In this document: one piece after another, positions 6,576 through 13,400 of the stretch | Numbering within the stretch: the first letter of the stretch is position 1 | How the letters are laid out: the number at the start of each line of letters is the position of its first letter | NCBI GenBank assembly: GCA_964344775.1 | Contig: CAYFOO010000017.1 | Coordinates: forward strand, 1-23,891 | Length of the DNA: 23,891 nt | Direction of reading: 5' to 3' | Source: CAYFMH01 sp964344775 | GTDB lineage: Bacteria; Patescibacteriota; Gracilibacteria; UBA4473 | Program-made: the position numbers and the translations under genes | Notes under the pieces: generated by a model | The model's input: the letters and a program-made list of their open reading frames with translations, nothing else | Databases searched by the model: none | Told to the model about the DNA's origin: nothing

Positions 6576-6604
6576 TTGACAAAAAATATTTTCAAAGGTA
6601 TTGT
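6576..6604 (+). promoter_or_regulatory. Promoter of the 6641 gene
   Basis: TTGACA (6576-6581), 17 bases, TATTGT (6599-6604). The ATG is 36 bases downstream of the -10 box. The -35 box starts four bases after the right direct repeat of the MITE-like element. Confidence 0.6.
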
Positions 6605-6640
6605 CGCCTTGTTATTGCTATTTCTTAATAATTTCTTGAA

Positions 6641-7132
6641 ATGGAAACTCCTACTGCTCCTATTGAAAATGAACAAAAACTTTTGAACTGGTTTGAAGAA
6701 GAAGTAACTTCTAGTGGACTGGGGAAAACTTATAATGAAGTTTTTGGTTTTTTGATATCAGATTCTTTTCGCAGTTGTAGAAGTGCGGTGGCAAAAAAGC
6801 TCCTTCCTCATATCAATTTGATTCTTTCAAAAAAACAAGAATCGGAAGAACAAGCAGACTTTCAAGAGCTCAAAAAAGAAATGAAAGATCTTTTTGAACC
6901 AGTGGTTGAAAAGTTGTCTTCCGGACTCAAGGAAGCGAGATTAGGTGATACTAGTAATAGTACTTCTGTTCGGGGAAATCTGGATAAGATAGCTGAAAAT
7001 ATGGTCGAAAGAATTTTTATAGAAACTATTGATTTGCAAGGAAGACTTAGAAAGATTTTTGGTGATTTTTCAGAGACGTTTGAAATTCCTGTTAAAGGAG
7101 AAGGGGAGGAGCCAGATCCTGCTGAAGATTAA
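6641..7132 (+). CDS. Uncharacterised acidic, mostly helical cytoplasmic protein
   Basis: The 163-residue product lacks a signal peptide and membrane segment. It looks helical throughout (QKLLNWFEEEV, LKKEMKDLFEPVVEKLSSGLKEA, NLDKIAENMVERIFIETIDLQGRLRKIF) and ends in an acidic tail (EGEEPDPAED). I recognise no family or motif. Support for a real gene comes from the good TTGACA/TATTGT promoter in front of it, an even amino-acid composition and a single clear start. There is no Shine-Dalgarno. It is followed by a 340-base region of small stem-loops with no clear terminator directly after the stop. Confidence 0.66.
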   Translation: METPTAPIENEQKLLNWFEEEVTSSGLGKTYNEVFGFLISDSFRSCRSAVAKKLLPHINLILSKKQESEEQADFQELKKEMKDLFEPVVEKLSSGLKEARLGDTSNSTSVRGNLDKIAENMVERIFIETIDLQGRLRKIFGDFSETFEIPVKGEGEEPDPAED

Positions 7133-7222
7133 AAACCTATGCTTCGAAACGTTCGTTACTGAGAAACGTCATGGACCAGGTGGTCTCTCGACACATCTGC
7201 TCCGACAAAGGTTCATTTTTTA

Positions 7223-7248
7223 TCGAGTCAAAAAGATTCGACTGAGCG
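7223..7248 (-). repeat. Dispersed repeat, copy 1 (second copy at 23200-23225)
   Basis: The minus strand here and the plus strand at 23200-23225 agree in 25 of 26 bases, beginning CGCTCAGTCGA and ending TTTTTGACTCGA. Each forms a GTCGARTC-TTTTT-GACTCGA stem-loop. Confidence 0.8.
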
Positions 7249-7343
7249 GGGTTCATCAGAGATATTTTTAGTTTTGATTTCTGCAGGAGCAACTTTGTAA
7301 GTTGCTTCGGAATGTTTTTAGTGTTGCACAACCGAAACGTTTT

Positions 7344-7366
7344 GGTTCAATTTACAAAATTGAACC
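7344..7366. repeat. Perfect 10-bp stem-loop
   Basis: GGTTCAATTT, loop ACA, AAATTGAACC. No T-tract follows on either strand, so it is not a typical terminator. It is part of the stem-loop cluster in this gap. Confidence 0.7.
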
Positions 7367-7475
7367 TGCGGAGTTGTTTTTTCCATCGATACAAAGTATT
7401 CCGAGATAATCCGTGCATCCGAGATGCTTTTTCGTTTTATCTAGATACCTACAATATGGACATGGTAAACACTTA

Positions 7476-8099
7476 TTATTCTTGCTCAGGTAGTGGTATA
7501 GTTCCTACTGTCTGTGGTGTGTTAAAACTAGAGGGCTTATAATAATACTTCATTTTTCTAAGAGCTAGATAAGGGACACCATTGTACACTATTATTTGTT
7601 CTTTTTTGTTAAGTGTTGAAAAAGGTCTGCCAAATAATTTTTGGGCTTTTTCCTCCATCTTTTTTTGGCAAATAAAGGTATCGTCTGGGGAATTCTCTTC
7701 TATTCTTCCACTTGGGAATCGATATGTTTTACAAATATCTACAGGGGTAATATAAAAGGCAATCCTTCCGTTAATAAATTCTCTAAATGTTATATCCCCC
7801 AGAGCAGCCGGGAAACCATAATATTCTAGAACAGGAACTTTATTGCCTTTATCATCTTTTATCATCAAGTCCTTTAATTTTTCCTCTTTTATTGATTCTT
7901 TCTTTTTTTTCATTAGTTCTAATAATTTCTTTCGAAATTCTTCACTACGAAGGCCTGTTTCTGTTTGAGAACCTGTTTCTCCTGCCGTGGGAGGTGTCAT
8001 TTCTTGTGCCCTTGTTTCATCAATCCCTCCTGATAATACAAATGCTACCGCCGCTGCAATAGAAAGTTTACCAAAAGTTGATCTTTCTACTTTTTTCAT
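7476..8099 (-). CDS. Uncharacterised secreted protein
   Basis: The 207-residue product has a signal peptide (FGKLSIAAAVAFVLSGG hydrophobic core, about 9-25, likely cleavage near RAQE at 31-33). A low-complexity Thr/Gly linker and a Lys/Glu-rich helix (FRKKLLELMKKKKESIKEEKLKDLM) follow. A folded part from about residue 85 contains PVLEYYGFPAALGDITFREFINGRIAFYI, a region with two cysteines (DICKTYRF, DTFICQKK) that could pair, and KKEQIIVYNGVPYLALRKMKYYY. No family is recognised. The TTGACA/TATAAG promoter gives a leader of about 31 bases ending in TTTAAAAA before the ATG, without Shine-Dalgarno. Confidence 0.72.
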   Translation of the reverse strand: MKKVERSTFGKLSIAAAVAFVLSGGIDETRAQEMTPPTAGETGSQTETGLRSEEFRKKLLELMKKKKESIKEEKLKDLMIKDDKGNKVPVLEYYGFPAALGDITFREFINGRIAFYITPVDICKTYRFPSGRIEENSPDDTFICQKKMEEKAQKLFGRPFSTLNKKEQIIVYNGVPYLALRKMKYYYKPSSFNTPQTVGTIPLPEQE

Positions 8100-8137
8100 T
8101 TTTTAAAAAATTAAATAATAAAAATGATTTCGAAAAG

Positions 8138-8166
8138 CTTATATCACAGTACTTGATTTTTGTCAA
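8138..8166 (-). promoter_or_regulatory. Strong promoter of the 8099 gene
   Basis: On the minus strand TTGACA (8166-8161), 17 bases, TATAAG (8143-8138): six of six and five of six matches to the sigma-70 consensus. Predicted start near 8131, about 31 bases before the ATG. Confidence 0.72.
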
Positions 8167-8217
8167 GTTAAAATAAATTATTTTTTTGTAAATATTTTTT
8201 AATCCTCTTGGGCTTAA

Positions 8218-8236
8218 CCAAGTCTTCTCGACTTGG
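8218..8236 (-). terminator. Stem-loop after the holin-like gene, possible weak terminator
   Basis: Perfect 7-bp stem CCAAGTC / GACTTGG with a 5-base loop, about 10 bases past the stop codon of the 8995-8246 gene. No continuous T-tract follows on the minus strand, so its role is uncertain. Confidence 0.4.
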
Positions 8237-8245
8237 GGTTATCAT

Positions 8246-8995
8246 CTACCACTCTCCCAAAACCACCCGATAATCCGAATTATCTTTCACGGATTTTTCA
8301 TACGTTCCCAAAAAATCCTTTGCCTTCCGTACCTGCTCCCACACTGCCATCGGTACATCCCGATGAAGATGATCTTTCCCATCCAGATTCACCCACAGCG
8401 TCCCATCCCCAGCCCCAGGAATGTAATAGAATTCAAATCGATCGAGTCTCGGGTACTTATCTACCTTTTTGTATCGGCGTTTGAAGTCCTTGTTAGATTT
8501 GAGGTAGGTCTTAAGATCCTCCAAGGAATCAAACCGTTGTTGGCTGTCGTTTTCGATGGCGTAGAGGTTTTTGTTGCGTAGGTCAGGTTGTAGGTTGTAA
8601 GTTGTAGGTGGTAGGGATTTTTTAGATTCTCGTTCCCAAGGTCCCTCTTGGGAATGTTCGTTTGCCTTGCGTTCAAGACACGCCGGTGGCGTCGTTTCTA
8701 CAGGTGTTTGTTTTGCTGTACGGCGAGGTTGCGAAACACCGCCTTCCGTAGAGGTTAGGACGGTGCGGATGATGTACTCATAGATCGCCACCGCCACGGC
8801 AAACACCTGTAAAACAAAACTCACCGTTTGCTTCCACATTTCTGGATCCATATTCATCTTTACCACTTGATATCCGATGGCAATAATGACGACGAGGATC
8901 GCCAGCATGAGCCGAGGCTTGATGCCATACTTCTTTGCCACCTGGGTGAGGGTCGTGACGATCGCACCGACGAGGACGGGGAGGAGGGATTCCAT
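8246..8995 (-). CDS. Holin-like membrane protein with translated repeat insertions
   Basis: The 249-residue protein has a two-helix N-terminal membrane region (about 4-50, LLPVLVGAIVTTL and LMLAILVVIIAIGYQVV) plus a third hydrophobic stretch (about 57-80), a size and layout like phage holins. The C-terminal soluble part (about 145-249: FDSLEDLKTYLKSNKDFKRRYKK, FEFYYIPGAGDGTLWVNLDG, AVWEQVRKAKDFLGTYEKS) is unknown to me. Between them, residues 99-139 are encoded by mobile repeats: a GTAG-headed stem-loop (VETTPPACLE), a TTCCCAAG/CTTGGGAA stem-loop (NEHSQEGPWERE) and a TACAACTT-type repeat (TTYNLQP). It is downstream of an SNase gene, so a phage-derived cluster is possible but unproven. TATAAT lies only four bases before the ATG, and no Shine-Dalgarno is seen. 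Confidence 0.7.
   Translation of the reverse strand: MESLLPVLVGAIVTTLTQVAKKYGIKPRLMLAILVVIIAIGYQVVKMNMDPEMWKQTVSFVLQVFAVAVAIYEYIIRTVLTSTEGGVSQPRRTAKQTPVETTPPACLERKANEHSQEGPWERESKKSLPPTTYNLQPDLRNKNLYAIENDSQQRFDSLEDLKTYLKSNKDFKRRYKKVDKYPRLDRFEFYYIPGAGDGTLWVNLDGKDHLHRDVPMAVWEQVRKAKDFLGTYEKSVKDNSDYRVVLGEW
8581..8612. repeat. Short direct repeats of the TACAAC type (translated)
   Basis: On the plus strand GTTGTAGGTTGTAAGTTGTAGG is a run of roughly 7-base units. On the minus strand it encodes TTYNLQP in the linker of the holin-like protein. Confidence 0.6.
8623..8664 (-). repeat. REP-like stem-loop, copy A (translated)
   Basis: Arms TTCCCAAG (8633-8640) and CTTGGGAA (8647-8654). Read on the minus strand, the flanks ACATTCCCAA and TTGGGAACGA are the same as in copy B at 21607-21633, while the loop differs. 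It encodes NEHSQEGPWERE. Confidence 0.75.
8677..8701 (-). repeat. GTAG-headed stem-loop (translated)
   Basis: On the minus strand it starts GTAGAAACG, the same nine bases that head the palindrome in the RAYT gene, followed by the stem ACGCC-ACC-GGCGT. This GTAG-plus-hairpin layout is that of REP elements used by RAYTs. Confidence 0.6.
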
Positions 8996-9131
8996 GGGGA
9001 TTATATCTTACTTAGGGTTTAAAAAGGGCCCATAATGAGTAATGAAATAATGATTAATGATTAATGTTGGAAACGATAAATAATTAATTTTTTCCGATTT
9101 TTATTACTCATTATTCATTTGTCATTATTAA
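8996..9131. repeat. AT-rich intergenic region with imperfect long inverted repeat
   Basis: The left half (from about 9031) contains ATAATGAGTAATGAAATAATG and TTAATGATTAATG. The right half (9102-9135) contains ATTACTCATTATTCATT and CATTATTAATTATTT, largely the complement. The result is an imperfect, AATGA-repeated hairpin between two co-oriented genes. Confidence 0.55.
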
Positions 9132-9581
9132 TTATTTTTTCATAAACTCCCTCGCCAACCCATTCGCCAGGATCGTTTCATTGAGATGCCAGATGTCGCC
9201 ATCTGATTCTTTCACATACACATCGCCAAGATAACGGCCGTACTTTCCTTTTTTGACGTCATCGGAGAACGCCATCAGACCGTTTTGGTTTTTCAAATTC
9301 TTTTTCATCGTGTGGATGAAATATTGTTTGGAAGCACGACCTCTCCAGAGAAGTTTTTCGATCAGACTTCGGACTTTTTTCCCTTCCAAAGTTTTCATCT
9401 CCGGGGTATTGATCCCATAGAGACGGATGCGTTCTCGGATCGTGATCCCAAACCCCACATCAATATTGATATCCATCGTGTCTCCATCGATGATGTCTTC
9501 CGGTCGTTCAATGTGAAATTCATAGAAGTATTGTTCTTCTTCGGGAGCTAGGTCGGTGACGTATTGCTTTTGGATTTTCAT
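9132..9581 (-). CDS. Staphylococcal-nuclease-fold (thermonuclease-like) protein
   Basis: The 149-residue protein carries the SNase fold. The IDGDT motif (Asp32, Asp34) binds Ca2+. RIRLYGINTPE supplies the catalytic Arg53 and Glu61, eight residues apart as in micrococcal nuclease. KYGRYLGDVYV supplies the catalytic Arg116. The Asp that usually precedes TPE and binds Ca2+ is Asn58 here. The enzyme would hydrolyse DNA or RNA phosphodiester bonds. There is no signal peptide, and the N-terminal extension is about 28 residues, so a cytoplasmic or phage-type role fits better than secretion. TATAAT lies five bases before the ATG, and a composite repeat region is directly upstream. Neighbours are a coiled-coil protein and the holin-like protein, both co-oriented. 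Confidence 0.85.
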   Translation of the reverse strand: MKIQKQYVTDLAPEEEQYFYEFHIERPEDIIDGDTMDINIDVGFGITIRERIRLYGINTPEMKTLEGKKVRSLIEKLLWRGRASKQYFIHTMKKNLKNQNGLMAFSDDVKKGKYGRYLGDVYVKESDGDIWHLNETILANGLAREFMKK

Positions 9582-9593
9582 AGTTAATTATAA

Positions 9594-9699
9594 ATGTCAT
9601 TCCGGCTTCCTCCGTCGCCAAGGCTATGGCGGACAGGTGTCTGGAATCATGTTGTTTGTGCACAACGGTCAGGATCCCGAGCAAGTCGGGATGACTGGG
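9594..9699. repeat. Composite REP-like repeat region
   Basis: Three stem-loops in about 100 bases. The first is an ATTCCGG...CTGGAAT outer pair enclosing TCCGTCGCC/GGCGGA with the CCAAGGCT block shared with 6229-6250. The second is GTTGT-TTGTGC-ACAAC (9651-9666). The third is ATCCCGA-GCAAG-TCGGGAT (9673-9691). It is GC-richer than the surrounding spacer and fills most of the 128-base gap between two co-oriented genes. Confidence 0.65.
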
Positions 9700-9709
9700 T
9701 TTTTTATAA

Positions 9710-10036
9710 CTATAACCCCAATCTCTCTTGATCCTCCGGATATTTGTTTCGGATCACGGCGGCTGAGATTTTTTTGGCGTCTTTGATTTCATCTTTTCGA
9801 GCCAATAGGAGCGTCGAAATCTTTTTTTCAATTTCATCAATCTCTTTTTCTTTTCGTTCGATCCGATCAAAGAGTTTTTCTACTTGTTTTTTAAGCGAAA
9901 CGAGTCTGCGTTTCGGAGGGAGGCCGTGGATTTTGCGTGCAATCTTTGGAGCACGGTCGTAGAGTCCAATCAAAAAATCAATGTCGGCTGACATTTCATA
10001 CGAAACGCGTTTGGCACTGGGAAGTTTTTTGTTCAT
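9710..10036 (-). CDS. Small basic coiled-coil protein, function unknown
   Basis: The 108-residue product has no signal peptide. Residues about 17-50 are basic (IGLYDRAPKIARKIHGLPPKRR). They are followed by a long charged helix or coiled coil (LKKQVEKLFDRIERKEKEIDEIEKKISTLLLARKDEIKDAKK, about 48-90). No family is recognised. The ATG is preceded by ATTTAAAAA and no Shine-Dalgarno. It is the first of three minus-strand genes reading away from the giant gene; the upstream spacer holds the phased 21-22-base repeats. Confidence 0.58.
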   Translation of the reverse strand: MNKKLPSAKRVSYEMSADIDFLIGLYDRAPKIARKIHGLPPKRRLVSLKKQVEKLFDRIERKEKEIDEIEKKISTLLLARKDEIKDAKKISAAVIRNKYPEDQERLGL

Positions 10037-10196
10037 TTTTTAAATGGAGGTTAAGAAATATGGTCTTTATTTTGCATTTCTTTCATTAAATTTAGATTAA
10101 ATTTTAAGTACTTGTTCAAAACTAGTGCCTGTTTCAAATGCAACATAAAAAACAAGAGCCATTTTTCCGCTTAAATAGGCCAAAATTTATAATGGT

Positions 10197-10361
10197 TATT
10201 TTGAGTATCTATTTTGAGTGTTTTGACACCCTATTTGGGTGGTTTGAATACCTGTTTTTGGTATGGTAATTACTTATTTTGAGCAATTGAGAACCCGTTT
10301 TGGGCAGGTATATGACACCTTCGAGGTATTAAGTGTTACTTTTTAAGGTGTAAAAACAGGG
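10197..10361. repeat. Helically phased degenerate tandem repeat, period 21-22 bases
   Basis: Units begin at 10210, 10232, 10253, 10275, 10296, 10318 and 10340 (steps 22, 21, 22, 21, 22, 22). The approximate consensus is TATTTTGGGTNNTTTGANACC; an extra TATTTTGAG partial copy begins at 10197. The mean step of 21.7 is close to two helical turns. It sits between the end of the giant gene and the start of the 10036 gene. Confidence 0.6.
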
Positions 10362-10389
10362 ATAAATGGTGTGAGAGGAAGTATTTTTA

Positions 10390-10425
10390 AGCAAAAAGAA
10401 AGCGATGCCTGAAGGGGGCACCGCT
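10390..10425 (-). terminator. Rho-independent terminator of the giant S-layer-type gene
   Basis: On the minus strand AGCGGTGCC pairs with GGCATCGCT (one G-T pair) around a 7-base loop, followed by TTCTTTTTGC. It lies 29 bases after the stop codon of the giant gene. Confidence 0.8.
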
Positions 10426-10453
10426 CTCTACAATGAGGAATAATGAACTTGTT

Positions 10454-13400
10454 TTATTCCATGAGCTCCCAGAGTTTGGCAATCACTCGAGCGATCTCAT
10501 ATCGGGTGATTGGTTTTTCTGGATCGAAGGTCATATTTCGGAATCCATCGATCATGTCATTTTTGTCCGCAAAATCCACGTACTTCTCATACCAAGATCC
10601 GGTGATCACATCGAGGAATCCAGTTGGTTCGGATACATTTTCAATAACAAGTCCAGAACTTTCCAGGATCACCTTGAGTGCTTCTACCCGAGTGATAGGG
10701 GAGTTTGGATCGAAATGCCCATCTGGGTAGCCGCTGATGATACTATTTTCTCTAGCTACTTCGATGTATGGGGCATACCAATCATTTGTTTCTACATCTG
10801 GGAAGGAAGTTCCATCCACCGTTTTTGGTACCGCTAATTCGAAGGCGTTTACAGCTACTTTCGTCAATTCAGCACGGGTGAGATCGCCGGTTGGATCGTA
10901 GATACCTGGTCTTTTTCCACTGATGACCCCTCGTTCTCGAAGTTTATCAATGTATCCCGCTGCCCAGTGCCCACGTGTGTCTTCAAACGGAGGTACCGGT
11001 TGGATGAGTTTTTCAGGAATTTGTCGTTTCGTTTGGACCATGACAGTGGTTACCTCTTCTTCAACTTCCGGTTCAGCTTTAGATTCTTCAGCTTTGGTAT
11101 CAGTAGGGGACATGGTTATCACCTTTTTCGAAGGAGTATATCCACCGGCTTTTATGCTTCCTACTGGATCTCCCAGGGTATCAATGAGTGCAAAAAGCGT
11201 CATGTGATCTGTCTCAAAAGTAATACTATCTCTATGGCTACTAAGTGTACCTCCATCATCTATTAATACATAAGAAGAGGTGTCTGGATCATAATAAAAG
11301 GCTTTTAGTCGTCTAGCAGTAGCGTTGGAAGCTCCATATATCGGAATAGAGATTTTTACTGGTTGGCTAAATCGAAGAGATTGTCCATCCGCGGCTCCTA
11401 TTTCCATAGCTTTGAAGAGTTTTACATCACTTTCCATCACTTTTGGAGCTCGAGTAGATTTAATTTCAGTTGGCATAGAAATCAGTCCGGCAAATGGTTT
11501 CCCCATACTGTCGGTGACAACCGTATCTCTTTTGAATTGTACTTTTTGCCCGGTCATCACATCTTCTACTTTGATCGGACGAGAAAATTTACCATTGTTT
11601 TTACTCAAGTTTACTTCCTGATGGAGATAAACTTCTCGATGTGAAGGTGTGGTTGGGACGATATATCCGCCCATGATTACGTTACTGTTAGTAGTACCCG
11701 GGGTGGTAGTATAGGTAGTTGCTGGGCGATATCGACTTCCACCGCCTCCACCTCCGCCCCCTCCACCACTAGAAGAAGTAGAATAGACGTATCCTGCCGT
11801 CACAGCAGAGGCACAACTAGAAACATTTCCAGAGGTATCTACGGCTGTAAGTTTATAGTAGTAGGTGTAGGAAGTATTGCTGGTGATCGAAGAATCTGTG
11901 TAAGTTGTTGTTGTGACGGCCGAAGTGTTGATCTGAGAGCTATCATTACAAGTGTAGCTATCAGTAGTTCCTCGGAAGACTTGGTATTCTAGTATATCTC
12001 CTTCGCTATTAGCTGTCCAAGAGAGACTTGCACTTCCATTTCCAGCACTAGACACTGCCAGTCCTGTAGGAGTGCTTGGTGCCGTAGTATCGGATCCAGT
12101 TACGGCCCCAAAGATCGTCAAGTGGTCAGTAGTTGAGGTGAGCGTTACTTTATAGTCATCATAGTAATCTTTTTGTGTACCTCCGTTGTTTCCACTGTTA
12201 TCTCCCTCTCCCGTCACATTTGTCACAAACGTATCCCAGGCGACGGTCGACCAGTCGTCGGCGATATCATTTTTAACCTGTACGGTTTTGGTCGTACTGA
12301 CATTGATCCAGTTTTGAGTCGTGGCATCCCAGTAGGCGTTTTGCATGGTGCTCAGCTCTTCGAGCCCGTTTGAAGTAGCTGTGTTATCAGAAGATGTGAA
12401 GTTTTCTACTTCTGATTTTTTGTACACCAGTTCGATCGTAATATCGTTGTTTAAGTTTGTAATCGGTTGTCCGCTACTGTCTGCGGCAGTGATCTCTTTC
12501 CCAATTCCTCCGAGTGGTTGGACCGTTGAAGTTTTTGGGATTGCGGAAGTTTCTTTGGCCGTCAATTGCCCCGGATTATCACCCGTTCCGAGAGCGTTGG
12601 CCGGTACATTAATTTTTACTCCGGTATTGTCCGAGTCGTCCATCACTCCTCCGTCGGCGGGAGTCATGGATTCTACTTTCGGTTGATCGGAGATGAAGCT
12701 CGCTCCGGCCATGGCCGTCGAAAGAGTAATATTTTTTCCAGTTGATCCAGCAGCAGTAGAGGCGAGGATAGATCCGCTCGATCCTTTGTCATTTTGAGCA
12801 AAGAGTTTCCAGTTGGTACTTGTCGGGACCGGGAGCGTATAGGCTCCGTCTTTATCCGCTTCGGTTCCGACCCATCCGTCGGCATCTACTTCTTCTGCCC
12901 AAACAAAGGCGTAGGCAGCAGCGGTAGATCCATCACTTTTGTACACCGTACCGGTGATACTACTTCCAGCGGCCGTCATGGTGAGAGTTCGTGCGGCATC
13001 ATCAGCACTGAGGGTTACCGCAGCAGGACTTTTGTATCCTGGCTTATCGACTCGGAGTTTATAAGTTCCAGATGGGACTTTGATCGAGTAGGTGCCATCA
13101 GAAGCGGAAGCTTTTCCAAATACTTCGAGAGTGGTGGTGTTTTGTGCACTTACCCAGGCATCTTCGAGAGCGTTTGTGCTGTCATCTTCTACCGTGCCGG
13201 CAAAGGTGAGCACGGACGTTCCGCTATCGAGTTCAAGGTCAAATTGGATCGTTCCATTGGCCGAAATAGAAAAGCTCTCATTGCCCCCGACCGTTCCATT
13301 GAACGCACCCACTCCTGGTATGTGCATGACGGCGGTATATCCACTGGCTTGTGGGACGTCGATGGTACCGATATTTGAGTTGTCACCAGCGGTAAGGTTG

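Larger units (their letters stand above)
7133..7475. other. Gene-free region with a cluster of small stem-loops
   Basis: Between convergent genes. It contains GACCA-GG-TGGTC (near 7172-7183), a repeat shared with 23200-23225 (7223-7248), GCAACTT-TGT-AAGTTGC (7289-7305), a perfect 10-bp stem GGTTCAATTT-ACA-AAATTGAACC (7344-7366), and GCATC-CGA-GATGC followed by TTTTTCGTTTT (7415-7436), which might act as a weak plus-strand terminator. Open frames here look spurious. Confidence 0.6.

Noticed and set aside
6329..6676. Minus-strand open frame of 115 residues
   Set aside because: It spans the whole MITE-like element, including both inverted ends and the GC hairpin, and overlaps the promoter and start of the 6641 gene. 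Its sequence is a translation of repeats.
8246..10036. Complete prophage
   Set aside because: A holin-like protein and an SNase are compatible with phage origin, but no capsid, terminase, portal, integrase or att sites are present.
10197..10361. CRISPR or iteron origin
   Set aside because: Units are too degenerate and spacerless for CRISPR. No replication initiator gene or DnaA boxes were seen nearby, so an origin is not supported.
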